Below, in pieces: positions 43,741 through 56,334 of a DNA stretch of 64,000 nucleotides. The stretch covers positions 330,583 through 394,582 of the forward strand of contig JAQTOU010000002.1 in NCBI GenBank assembly GCA_028713125.1, written 5' to 3'. The stretch is from Elusimicrobiales bacterium (GTDB lineage: Bacteria > Elusimicrobiota > Elusimicrobia > Elusimicrobiales > UBA9959). A model generated the notes under the pieces. It had not been told where the DNA came from, did no database searches, and saw only the letters and a program-made list of their open reading frames with translations. The translations under genes and the position numbers were made by a program. Position 1 is the first letter of the stretch, and every line of letters starts with the position of its first letter.

Positions 43741-44685
43741 ATGATAAAAATACAGGCTAAAAAGAACAAGTCAAAGCAATACGTTATAGGCGGTACTGTA
43801 GCCGTCATCGTGCTTGGGCTCTGGATCTCGCTTCCGCTCATGAACGGTTCCTCGCTGGACTCTTCCTCTTCGTCCGCGAATCCCTATGGCTCCAGGGCGG
43901 CCAACCTGTCCCTGCTGGGGAGCGAGTTCTCCGGTGAGGGCGGCGCCCCCGGCTCCCCGATGAGCGGCGCGATGATAGACAATCCCGCTACTTCGGGCGA
44001 GGATATCGCCTCTTCCCTTTTTCAGTCGGGCCCGGGCGAGGAAGCTCCCGCCGAAGCCACGGCTGACGCGTCGGCGTCCGCTCCCGCCGTTTCCGGTTCC
44101 GGTTCCGGTTCGGGCTCTGGCTCGGCCGGCGCCCCTTCGGCTTCAGGCCCCAAGGGCAAGCTCAGCGCCGCGGCTTCTATCACCGGAGGCAATGCCAACT
44201 CGATGTCTTCCGGCGGCAAGCACGACAAATTCTTCGGCTCCGGAAATCAGAAATCCGATTTCGCCCCGGCCGCGCCCGCCGACCTTAAGAAAATGGCCGG
44301 CCAGGACAAGAGAAGCGGGCTGGTGGCCATGCTGGGCAATAGCGCCGAGAAGAGCAGCCTTGCGGCCAAGTCGGGCAATGTGGACGGGGCCAAGGGCGGC
44401 GCTTCCTCGGCTTTCGCCAATACGGTAAAGGGTACCGGCGGCACGGATCTTAACAGCGACCTTGAAAACAAGAGCATAGGGGCCGGCCTGCAGATGGGCC
44501 AGACCGCCCAGGACCTCAAAAAGAGCGATCCCAGCCTGAGCAAGACCAAGATCACCCCGCCTTCAAAACCGGAGGATGTCACCGACAAAGACGAAGAGAT
44601 GAAGAACCAGATAAAGATGATGATAATAAAGATGGTTCTGCAGATGGCGCTCGGCGCGGTGTTCCAGGGGATGGTCCCCGCCTAA
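43741..44685 (+). CDS. Protein C: anchored low-complexity envelope protein, unrecognised
   Basis: 314 residues from the ATG at 43741, which has ggcggag upstream; an earlier in-frame ATG at 43705 lacks one and lies in the leader. A Lys-rich tail (IKIQAKKNKSKQ) is followed by a transmembrane segment (~14-34) and Ser/Gly/Ala-rich sequence including an (SG)n run near 120. A partly ordered region SGLVAMLGNSAEKSSLAAKSGNVDGAKGGASSAFANT comes next. The motif DPSL..TKITPPSKPEDV is shared with protein D. It ends in a hydrophobic, Met-rich helix (~285-314) that could enter the membrane. First gene of the C-D-E operon; D follows after 25 bases. Confidence 0.88.
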   Translation: MIKIQAKKNKSKQYVIGGTVAVIVLGLWISLPLMNGSSLDSSSSSANPYGSRAANLSLLGSEFSGEGGAPGSPMSGAMIDNPATSGEDIASSLFQSGPGEEAPAEATADASASAPAVSGSGSGSGSGSAGAPSASGPKGKLSAAASITGGNANSMSSGGKHDKFFGSGNQKSDFAPAAPADLKKMAGQDKRSGLVAMLGNSAEKSSLAAKSGNVDGAKGGASSAFANTVKGTGGTDLNSDLENKSIGAGLQMGQTAQDLKKSDPSLSKTKITPPSKPEDVTDKDEEMKNQIKMMIIKMVLQMALGAVFQGMVPA

Positions 44686-44710
44686 TTTCAGACTTTACCG
44701 GGAGGAGTTT

Positions 44711-46216
44711 ATGAACAACTATAATGAGAAAGAAGAAAAGAAAGGCGGGTTCGGCGCCGCGCTTTCGGGGCTTTTCAGGGGAGGCTCCTCGGTAGCGGGC
44801 AGCGCCTCCTCCGGGATGGGTTCGGCCGGCGGCGGCCTGGCCGGTCTCTTCGCGACCAAGGCCGGCATAGTAGGCATGGTCCTGGGCGGCGCCACCATAG
44901 CCGCCGGCGTCGGGGTGATCTACAACTTCATCGGGCCCTCGTCTAAGCCAGTATATTCCCCTGAGCTCTTCCAGAACAGCTACTACGAGGAAGAATCCTC
45001 GAAGGCCGGGCTTGAGAGGACCAATTCGCGCGACGCCTCCGCGGCGGCTTCCTCTACGCTTGATATGTTCAAGGAGCAGGCTAAAAAAGACGGCTTAGGC
45101 GGCCTGGCGGCGGAAGCCGGCGACGGCTCTAACGCTTCATCAGAAGTCCCGGCGGCTCCCGCGGACGCTTCCGCGGATTCGGCGGCGGCCGCTCCCGGAG
45201 CTGAAGGCGGCGCGGCCGGCGGGTCGGGCGGCGGCATGCCCAAGATGCAGGCTTCATCCGGCTTCGGAAGCAAGGGCGGCGGCGCGGGAGGGGGAGGCAG
45301 CAGCTCTTCCATTCCCAGGATGCAGTCCGGCGGCGGGCTCAGCGGCGGGATAGGCGCGCAGTTCGGGTCGGTCTACAGGCCGCCGGCGCAGGCCAACGGC
45401 GGCAAGACTTCGGCCATGACCGCTTCGGCCGCGAGGGTAAAAAGCTCTCCGAAGTACGCGATCCCCAATGTCAATAAAAAAGGCGCATACGGCCAGGCCA
45501 AGTTCGCTGGCAAAATGGGCAATAAGGCGGCTTTCTCCGCCGACGCTTCCGGCTCGCGCACCGAGGCTACGAACGCTTTTTCAGGCGAGACCACGGGCGC
45601 TGGCGACGTGGGCGCCCCTGCCTCGGGCGCGGGCCTGGGCGGAGCCGGGGTTTCTAACGGAGCGGGTCTTAAAGGCAATGACCCGAGCCTGAACAGCAAT
45701 GAATCCACCCCCCCGAAGGTTCCTACTCCCGAGGACGTGGACCCCTGGCAGAAAGAGGAAGACGCCGCCATGAACGGCATGATGTGGGCGGCCGGGCTTA
45801 TACTTGTCACCAAGCTCCTCGGCAAGCTGGCCAAAACCGTGCCTTTCGTATATTACATCGCCGTGGCTACGGCTCTTGCGGCAATAGGATTTGCCCTCAA
45901 GGTGGTGATGGCCGGCTTCAAGATGTACAGTGAGTTCGGCCAGAAGATGATGGGCGGTATATACATCGTTACCGGCCTGATGCTTGCATACCAGGCTTGG
46001 GAAGCTCTGTGCGGCCTGGAGCAGGGCGCGGATGCGGACACCAGCAAGAGTTTAAATGATCAAAAAGGCGCGGACGGCAAAGCCTTGGGTAATGGCAAGC
46101 CTGGTGACACTCGCTCTATCACCAACAATGGCAATACTACGAACTACACCGGGGACGGGAAGGGCGGTTGGTCCAGCAAACCTATGGGCGACATGAGCAT
46201 GGGGAAATTGTTTTAA
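44711..46216 (+). CDS. Protein D: polytopic low-complexity envelope protein, unrecognised
   Basis: 501 residues; strong ggaggag site. The cytoplasmic tail starts MNNYNEKEEKKGG, like proteins E and G. First membrane segment ~51-73, then the motif TLDMFK at 116-121 (shared with E) and a long Gly/Ser/Ala-rich external part with IPRMQS at 201-206 (shared with G). A DPSL...TPPKVPTPEDV motif is shared with C. About 355-440 holds two or three more membrane segments, with GQKMMGGIYIVTG matching GQTMMGGIYVLGG in E. A polar Gly/Asn tail follows. Probably a paralogue of E. No family recognised. Confidence 0.9.
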   Translation: MNNYNEKEEKKGGFGAALSGLFRGGSSVAGSASSGMGSAGGGLAGLFATKAGIVGMVLGGATIAAGVGVIYNFIGPSSKPVYSPELFQNSYYEEESSKAGLERTNSRDASAAASSTLDMFKEQAKKDGLGGLAAEAGDGSNASSEVPAAPADASADSAAAAPGAEGGAAGGSGGGMPKMQASSGFGSKGGGAGGGGSSSSIPRMQSGGGLSGGIGAQFGSVYRPPAQANGGKTSAMTASAARVKSSPKYAIPNVNKKGAYGQAKFAGKMGNKAAFSADASGSRTEATNAFSGETTGAGDVGAPASGAGLGGAGVSNGAGLKGNDPSLNSNESTPPKVPTPEDVDPWQKEEDAAMNGMMWAAGLILVTKLLGKLAKTVPFVYYIAVATALAAIGFALKVVMAGFKMYSEFGQKMMGGIYIVTGLMLAYQAWEALCGLEQGADADTSKSLNDQKGADGKALGNGKPGDTRSITNNGNTTNYTGDGKGGWSSKPMGDMSMGKLF

Positions 46217-46246
46217 ACTTGCGGGCGGGCGGTTCTTGGAGGTTTT

Positions 46247-47737
46247 ATGAACGACAATCTGCCGGAAATAAACTTTAAGGAAAAGAAGGAAAAAAAGGGC
46301 GGCGCGCTCGGCTGGCTCAGGGGCCGGCTGGGCATGGGCACCCGCGGCGCTATGGGCGAGGCCGGGCTAAGTCCCTCGGCCATGAACGTGGGCAGGGCCC
46401 TCGGAACCGCCAAGTTCGGCGCTTCCTCCGGCGGGCTCATGGGGCTGCTGGCCGGCAAACTCGGCCTGATAGCGACCATTGCCGCGGTGGCCGTGGCTAG
46501 CGGGCTTTATGTCGCAAATAACGCTCCCGCGCCGAGCACCAGTACGGGCGCTTTCAGTTCCGACAGCGGCAAGAATTATGTGCCCGCTATATTAAGGAGC
46601 CAGGCCGCCAACCAGGGGTCCTCCCTTGATATGTTCAAGGACACCAACAAGGGCACCGGCCTGTCTATGGACGCCGACGCCGCAAAGGCCGCCGCTGACA
46701 AAGCCGCGGCAGATAAGGCCGCCGCCGCGAAGGCCGCCGAAGCGGACGCCACCGCGCAGAACCCGGAACAGCCCGCCGCCGATCAGGGGAACGGCGCCGG
46801 CGATATGATGGGCAAACTGCAGGGCGGCTCCATGGGGTCCCTTACCAGTTCTCTCGGCGGAGGCTCCAGCAAGTTCTCCGGCGCGGGCGGCTTCAACAAT
46901 AAATTCAACCAGGGATCGATGGGCGCGAAAACAGGCTTCAGTTCCGGCATAGGCGCCGGCTTCTCCGGCATGCCCAAGTTCGATTCCCGCAAGGGCAAGA
47001 TGCTGGCCATGAAGGGCTCGGCCCGCCCCGTATTCTCCGGCGCAAAGGGCGGAAAGGGCGGAACGTACGGCCCTAAGTCCTTAAACCAGGCCAAGGGCCT
47101 GAAGGCCATGCAGAAAACTTATTCCGGCACGAACGTGGACTCTGCGCGCTCCACCCAGGATAAAGCCTGGACCGGCGCGACCGCCGAAGGCGACGTGGGC
47201 GCCGGCGGGGCCGGCCTTGGCGACGGCGGCGCGGGCGTGATGACTTCTCCCTCGCTGGATAACGGCGGGGCCAGCGGCGGCGGCGGCGGCACCGGTGCCG
47301 CGGCAGAGCCTCTCGTGCCCGATGCGAATCCCCCGTCCGATGACAGCCCCTGGAAAGGAATGCCCGAAAAAGCCATGGGGCTTATCCTGATGTCGTGTAT
47401 GCTGACCGTGGCCGGCGCCGCGCTTATAAAGGCGTCAAATGCCGCTACCGTTGCCGTAGGCGTTGCGGGCGGCGTTATGCGTATCATGGGTATGATACTT
47501 TGCGGTATCGCCGCGGTTCTCGCTGCGGCGGCCCTCGTGATCGGTATACAGCTAATGGCCAGCCATGGACAAACGATGATGGGCGGCATATACGTTCTGG
47601 GCGGCGGACTTGCCGCGGCCGGGGCGATAATGGGCATGCTGGGCGAACCCGGTACGGCTTTGACCGCTAATGCTCAGATGCTGCTTGCAGCCGCCGCTTT
47701 GGGATCTTTGTTCGGCGGCATGATGGGCGGGAAGTAA
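46247..47737 (+). CDS. Protein E: polytopic low-complexity envelope protein, unrecognised
   Basis: 496 residues; ggagg site. The tail is MNDNLPEINFKEKKEKKGG. First membrane segment ~65-90, SLDMFK at 127-132, then an Ala/Lys/Asp helix (AAKAAADKAAADKAAAAKAA) reminiscent of TolA. A Gly-rich external part contains FNNKFNQGSMGAKTGFSSG and the GDVGAGGAGLG stretch also seen in D. The C-terminal ~125 residues carry about four membrane segments and the GQTMMGGIYVLGG motif. It ends GGMMGGK. Last gene of the C-D-E operon, followed by a hairpin at 47759-47782. Function unknown. Confidence 0.9.
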   Translation: MNDNLPEINFKEKKEKKGGALGWLRGRLGMGTRGAMGEAGLSPSAMNVGRALGTAKFGASSGGLMGLLAGKLGLIATIAAVAVASGLYVANNAPAPSTSTGAFSSDSGKNYVPAILRSQAANQGSSLDMFKDTNKGTGLSMDADAAKAAADKAAADKAAAAKAAEADATAQNPEQPAADQGNGAGDMMGKLQGGSMGSLTSSLGGGSSKFSGAGGFNNKFNQGSMGAKTGFSSGIGAGFSGMPKFDSRKGKMLAMKGSARPVFSGAKGGKGGTYGPKSLNQAKGLKAMQKTYSGTNVDSARSTQDKAWTGATAEGDVGAGGAGLGDGGAGVMTSPSLDNGGASGGGGGTGAAAEPLVPDANPPSDDSPWKGMPEKAMGLILMSCMLTVAGAALIKASNAATVAVGVAGGVMRIMGMILCGIAAVLAAAALVIGIQLMASHGQTMMGGIYVLGGGLAAAGAIMGMLGEPGTALTANAQMLLAAAALGSLFGGMMGGK

Positions 47738-47758
47738 ACTCTCTTCAGCCTTGTTCAT

Positions 47759-47782
47759 CCCACCACCTGCCCGGGTGGTGGG
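47759..47782 (+). terminator. Hairpin after the C-D-E operon
   Basis: A perfect 9-bp stem cccaccacc/ggtggtggg stands 21 bases after the protein E stop. There is no T run after it, so it may be a weak or Rho-assisted terminator, or may only stabilise the 3' end. Confidence 0.5.
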
Positions 47783-47840
47783 TCCGGGTCCGCGGTGTTT
47801 CCCTGATATCGCTTCCCTGTGTTTCCAATAAGCTAGTTCC

Positions 47841-49208
47841 ATGAAAATAGCCCTGATCAACCCGCCTTTCCCTCCGCCGCCTTTATGGATACTCCTTGCA
47901 ACAAGAAGTTACAATTACCCTCTGGGCCTGGCTTACCTGGCGGCTTATGTGCGGCGGGCCGGCCATAAAGTCAAATTATTCGATCCTGAACCCCTCCGGA
48001 TGACTACGGAGCAGATGTGGAAGGAAGTGGCGGAATTCGGGCCTGACCTTGTCGGCATCACTTCGGTAACCCCTAATTTCCCGGCGGCCCGCGAGCTGGC
48101 CCTTGAAGCTAAGAAACGCTTTGACTGTCTAGTGGTCATGGGCGGGCCGCATCCTAACGCGCTTCCGCGTTCGACTTTGCTCGGCGTGCCCGGCCTTGAC
48201 GCCGTGATACTCGGCGAGGGGGAGATCCCCCTGGCGGCCCTCGCTGCCGAGTTCGACTCCGCAGGGAAAGTCGATTTCAATAAAATACCCGGGGCCGCTT
48301 TCCTGGAGGCCTGGAAATACAAGGAGACCGCCCGCCCCGAGCTGATAGCCGACCTGGATACCCTCCCCTCCCCGGCGCGGGACCTGGCGGACATGCGCTT
48401 GTATTATCCGAACCGCTGGTTTTTCGGCGGTAAAAAAAGCACTACGCTCCTTTCCAGCCGGGGCTGCCCGGGGCAGTGCACGTTCTGCGCCAATATCTGC
48501 ATGGGCCGGAAATTCCGCCCGAACAGCCCGGAATATGTCGTAGCGGAGATGGCCGACCTGGTGAAGAAATACGGCCTCAGGCATTTCAAGATCTATGACG
48601 ACTGTTTTACGGCGAACGCGGGCCGGGCCGCGGCGATCTGCGACCTTCTCATCGGGGCGAAACTGAATATTACCTGGGAAATAATGGGCCGCGTTAATAC
48701 GCTGCTGGACGAGGCCCTGATAGTGAAAATGAAGCGGGCCGGCTGCAGGCACATTATCCTGGGGATCGAGACCGGCAGCCAGCGCATACTTAACCTTATG
48801 AAAAAAGGGACCACGCTCGCCATGGCCGAGGAATGCTGCTCCAAGCTGCGCAAGCACGGGATCCCTTATTCCAACTCGTTCATAATCGGCAATGACGGCG
48901 ACACGGAGGAAACCATCCTCGAGACTATCGCCTTCGCTAAAAAATTAAAATCCGGCGTCGCCGCATTCGTGGTTATGATGCCGTTCCCCGGAACGCCGCT
49001 GTTCGATAAATATTTCAAGGATTACGATAAGCCCGAGACGGATTGGACCAACTGGTGTTCTATGGTGGAGGAGCGGCCGTATGAGCCGAGGCAGACAAAC
49101 CTCTCGATGAAAGACCTTATGCGCTTAAAGATAAAAGCTGACAGCAGTTTTTACAATAGCCCCTCCCAGGTCTGGCGCGGCCTGGTGTCTACTATTAAAC
49201 AGGGCTGA
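47841..49208 (+). CDS. B12-binding radical SAM protein
   Basis: 455 residues. A B12-binding-like Rossmann domain (~1-150: INPPFPPPP, GPDLVGITSVTPNFPAA, VVMGGPHPNALP, GEGE) is followed by a radical SAM core with the cluster cysteines in SSRGCPGQCTFCANICMG (C-x3-C-x2-C) and GIETGSQRILNLMKKG. This class covers methylases, methylthiotransferases and ring-forming enzymes acting on small molecules, lipids or proteins. The substrate is unknown. It sits between the C-D-E operon and protein F, with no clear ribosome site. A role in modifying the anchored proteins is conceivable but unsupported beyond position. Confidence 0.9.
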   Translation: MKIALINPPFPPPPLWILLATRSYNYPLGLAYLAAYVRRAGHKVKLFDPEPLRMTTEQMWKEVAEFGPDLVGITSVTPNFPAARELALEAKKRFDCLVVMGGPHPNALPRSTLLGVPGLDAVILGEGEIPLAALAAEFDSAGKVDFNKIPGAAFLEAWKYKETARPELIADLDTLPSPARDLADMRLYYPNRWFFGGKKSTTLLSSRGCPGQCTFCANICMGRKFRPNSPEYVVAEMADLVKKYGLRHFKIYDDCFTANAGRAAAICDLLIGAKLNITWEIMGRVNTLLDEALIVKMKRAGCRHIILGIETGSQRILNLMKKGTTLAMAEECCSKLRKHGIPYSNSFIIGNDGDTEETILETIAFAKKLKSGVAAFVVMMPFPGTPLFDKYFKDYDKPETDWTNWCSMVEERPYEPRQTNLSMKDLMRLKIKADSSFYNSPSQVWRGLVSTIKQG

Positions 49209-49306
49209 TTTCCATGGCCGATAGGGAAGAGTTCGCCCGGTCGGTCGCGCCGGAGGCAGGGTTCAAACTATGATCAGTTCAATGTCCCGCCGTGCAGTTG
49301 CGCCCC

Positions 49307-49335
49307 TTGACAAGTCAAGCATTTTCTATTACAAT
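49307..49335 (+). promoter_or_regulatory. Sigma70 promoter of protein F gene
   Basis: TTGACA (49307-49312), 17-base spacer starting agtcaa, and TACAAT (49330-49335). It is near-identical in layout to the C-D-E promoter. The protein F start is about 165 bases downstream, leaving a long leader. Confidence 0.8.
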
Positions 49336-49354
49336 ATAGATATCAATTGCTTTG

Positions 49355-49383
49355 CCCTGAACTTATTCAATATTGTGTCAGGG
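49355..49383 (+). promoter_or_regulatory. Leader hairpin before protein F
   Basis: ccctga (49355-49360) pairs with tcaggg (49378-49383) around a caatattg palindrome. The words ccctgaac and tgtgtcagg match the protein C leader although the loop differs, which suggests the pairing itself is conserved. Confidence 0.55.
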
Positions 49384-49500
49384 GAGGTTTAGGTTCTTTT
49401 TATAATATGATGCAGGGGGGCGGCGCGGGTTTCGCCTTAAAGCCCGACGTTAAAACTGCATTATCAGAAGTTCCGGACAGGGGTTGGATAGGGAGGGTAT

Positions 49501-51051
49501 ATGGGCAGCAAATTCGTAGAAAAACATAAACGCAAATCGGTTCTGGCCGCCCTGATGTTCCTTTTCAACGGCAGGCTCAAGTACGTGAGCATAATGCTGG
49601 TTGTCCTTATGCTTTCCGTGCCTTTCGTCATCTCCGGCGAAACTCTTGGCAGGATCATAGAACTGCGCCCTGTAGCCGCCTTCCTTAGGACGGTGGGCCT
49701 CGGCAGCATGGTTTCGGTCATGAACCCCAAATACTCCAACGACATGCTCCGCGCCGCCCTTGACAAAGCGGCGGAGGACAGCGCGCAGAACTCCTTCTGG
49801 GCTAAGTTCCTCAAGAGCATAAACGCCACTTTGCCCCCCGGCGGCGGGCCGGACTCGCTGGCCATGCTGCGCGGGAGCAAGGATGAGATCTTTGGCCCGC
49901 TCCAGCTCAATGAGGGGAAGGACGGCAAGCGCGGGCCCGGCCAGGTCAAAGGCGCGGTTAACGACGAGGAAAGGGAGCGCGGCGAGACCGGCGACGACGT
50001 AAATCTCGAGGGCCTTCTGGCCGGCGGGCCCGGCGGCCCCGGCGGGGCGGGCGGTCCCGGCGGCGAAGGCAGCGGCCTTTACGGGGACCTGATGGGCCAG
50101 AATATGTCAGGCAATTTCGGCGGCGGCGGAGCTGGTTCGGGCTCGGGGCCCTATATAGACCGCAGCAAAATGGGCGCCGGCGGCGCCGGAAGTCGCGGCT
50201 CGGGCATGTACGGCAATGTGATGGGGCAGTCGGCCAGCAAAGTCCCGGTGCCCGGTTCTCCCTCCAAGGTAAATACCAAGAAAATGGGCCGCGTCTCAGG
50301 CTTCTCCTGGAAGAACGTGGGCTACAAGACCAGCAATGCAAAGATGAACGTCCAGATGAGCTCGAAGAAGCCGATGTTCCAGCTGGCCCAGACCTTCGCT
50401 ATGACGGACGCGGCTTTCCGGTCCAAGGATTCCGCTTACGAGTACCAGGCGGCTTACGTAGGGACCACATACGACGGCAACGACTCCAACCTGGACGTGA
50501 TACAGACCGACTCCGCCTCGCCCGTTGTCCCGGACACCTCTTATACCGGCGACGTCATGACCAATGCTACGGGCCTGCAGAACGAGGCCCTGAAATGCTC
50601 ACAGGCGCAGGGCACTCATGGGGCCGCGATGTCCAGCGACGGCAAGCAGATGGAAGAGATCGGAAAGTCGATGGGCTCGCCCCCTTCCTGCTGCAGCAGC
50701 AGAGTGGGCGCCTGGAACAGCAAGATAGACCGGGTGCTAGCGCTTTGCCATGACTTTAACATGCACGAGGCGCAGTTGTCCGCCGCCTGCCAGAGCGCCA
50801 GCAGCCCAATGACTTGCGGTTACGGCAAGTATAAAATAAGCCCCTGTTCCTGGCTGAGGTGCTTCCTGGCCTTCCTGCTGATGCTTCTGTTCTCATTTAT
50901 CCTGTTGCCTCTTGCCGTGCTTTCCGCCGCGTTCGGCGGGGATTTTATGGGGCCTTTCAAGTTCGTCTTCAGCGCGGTAACCGGTCAGAAACCCATGTCG
51001 ATAGATCCGCAGGATGCGGCGGACCTCGCGAAGATCCAGAAGCTAAAGTAG
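49501..51051 (+). CDS. Protein F: anchored envelope protein with Cys-rich C-terminus, unrecognised
   Basis: 516 residues; gggaggg site before the ATG. A basic tail (KFVEKHKRKS) and a membrane segment (~28-46) precede a region that looks folded (MNPKYSNDMLRAALDKAAEDS). A Gly/Pro-rich collagen-like run (GGPGGPGGAGGPGGEG, ~175-192) follows, with two near-repeats GSGLYGDLMGQN and GSGMYGNVMGQS. After a Met/Lys-rich middle (SSKKPMFQLAQTFAMTDAAF) comes a cysteine-rich stretch (seven Cys from PPSCCSS to SWLRCF). A second membrane segment lies at ~456-482, with a short tail. Same class as A-E and G. No family recognised. Confidence 0.9.
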   Translation: MGSKFVEKHKRKSVLAALMFLFNGRLKYVSIMLVVLMLSVPFVISGETLGRIIELRPVAAFLRTVGLGSMVSVMNPKYSNDMLRAALDKAAEDSAQNSFWAKFLKSINATLPPGGGPDSLAMLRGSKDEIFGPLQLNEGKDGKRGPGQVKGAVNDEERERGETGDDVNLEGLLAGGPGGPGGAGGPGGEGSGLYGDLMGQNMSGNFGGGGAGSGSGPYIDRSKMGAGGAGSRGSGMYGNVMGQSASKVPVPGSPSKVNTKKMGRVSGFSWKNVGYKTSNAKMNVQMSSKKPMFQLAQTFAMTDAAFRSKDSAYEYQAAYVGTTYDGNDSNLDVIQTDSASPVVPDTSYTGDVMTNATGLQNEALKCSQAQGTHGAAMSSDGKQMEEIGKSMGSPPSCCSSRVGAWNSKIDRVLALCHDFNMHEAQLSAACQSASSPMTCGYGKYKISPCSWLRCFLAFLLMLLFSFILLPLAVLSAAFGGDFMGPFKFVFSAVTGQKPMSIDPQDAADLAKIQKLK

Positions 51052-55279
<4,228 letters not shown>

Positions 55280-55310
55280 ATAGCAGCGGTACAGTTTTTT
55301 GGAGGTAAAA

Positions 55311-56264
55311 GTGAAAGTTTTCAATAGCGTTTTTGCGGGACTTATAGGTTGCGTTCTTGCCGCGGGTGCCTTTCCGCCCGCGGCCGCGGCCCAGGTCAAA
55401 ACGGCCGGGCCTGAATACCTGGGACAGATACAAAAGTACGAGAAGGGCGAGCGCGGCGTCGCTTTTGACGTCGGGCTGGCCTTTTATCACGGTATCTCCG
55501 GCGCCCCTCTTAATTACCAGAAGGCGCAGGAATGGTTCGCGAAAGCGGCCGGGAACGGCGACATCTACGCGGCCGTAAAACTGGCGGATATGTACATTTC
55601 CGGCCAGGGGATACCCATAAGCAAGGCGGAAGCCCTGAAATGGTACCGGAAAGCGGCCGAGGCCGGTAACCCGGAGGCCCAGGAAAAGCTCGGGGACATG
55701 TACTATAGCGGAGAAGCCGGGAAGCGCGATCACTCCGAGGCCGCCAAGTGGTACCGGAAAGCTTCCGAACAAGAATTGACGCCGGGACCTTTTGCCAAGC
55801 TCGGACGGATCTATTTGATCGCTGACGGCGTGAAAGTGGATTACCCCGAGGCCTTGAAGTGCTACCTTAAGGCCGACGAACTGGGAGATAAAACAGCCGC
55901 GGGCTATATCGCCGATATCTATAAAGCCGATATAGGCGTAAAAAAAGACCTTTCCAAGTCTTACGAGTGGTTAGTGAAGGGCTCTCTTAAGGGTGAGCCT
56001 ATGGCGATGAACAAACTGGCCGAAGCTTATTTCTCAGGAGAAGGCGTTGGCAGGAACTATGTTGAAGCCTATAAATGGCTGGCAGTAGTCACCGCGAAGG
56101 TAAATAACCCTTCAGCCGAGCTTCTGCTGGCGCAGGTCACCAAGAAGCTTAGTGCCGGAGAACTTGCCAGTGCGAAAAAGCAGGCTTCAGCGCTGGTAAA
56201 TAAATATGTGACAACTAACGACCGGGAACAAAAAGCGTACGAAAAAACTCTTAAGGGCAAATAA
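55311..56264 (+). CDS. Sel1-repeat secreted protein
   Basis: 317 residues from the GTG at 55311, which has ggagg six bases upstream. A Sec signal is present (VFAGLIGCVLAAGAFPPAAAA). LIGC could act as a lipobox, so lipoprotein or soluble periplasmic protein are both possible. The mature part consists of about six Sel1-like (SLR) repeats, such as AAVKLADMYISGQGIPISKAEALKWYRKAAEAGN and SYEWLVKGSLKGEPMAMNKLAEAYFSGEG. These form a helical solenoid for protein binding. It directly follows protein G and ends at a strong terminator, so the pair is probably one unit and this protein may bind G. Confidence 0.9.
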   Translation: MKVFNSVFAGLIGCVLAAGAFPPAAAAQVKTAGPEYLGQIQKYEKGERGVAFDVGLAFYHGISGAPLNYQKAQEWFAKAAGNGDIYAAVKLADMYISGQGIPISKAEALKWYRKAAEAGNPEAQEKLGDMYYSGEAGKRDHSEAAKWYRKASEQELTPGPFAKLGRIYLIADGVKVDYPEALKCYLKADELGDKTAAGYIADIYKADIGVKKDLSKSYEWLVKGSLKGEPMAMNKLAEAYFSGEGVGRNYVEAYKWLAVVTAKVNNPSAELLLAQVTKKLSAGELASAKKQASALVNKYVTTNDREQKAYEKTLKGK

Positions 56265-56282
56265 CAATACAGTACTGAATCG

Positions 56283-56315
56283 CCCCGCGGGAATGTTCCC
56301 GCGGGGCCGTTTTTT
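56283..56315 (+). terminator. Strong intrinsic terminator after the G / Sel1 unit
   Basis: An 11-bp perfect stem ccccgcgggaa/ttcccgcgggg with a two-base loop, then ccg and six T, 18 bases after the Sel1 gene stop. Confidence 0.95.
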
Positions 56316-56334
56316 ATATGCCCGCCGGGGAGTA

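Noticed and set aside
43741-51051. Proteins A-G as type IV pilins or pseudopilins
   Set aside because: No prepilin peptidase site (G/A-F-T-x-x-E) at the start of any hydrophobic segment, and the tails are long and charged.
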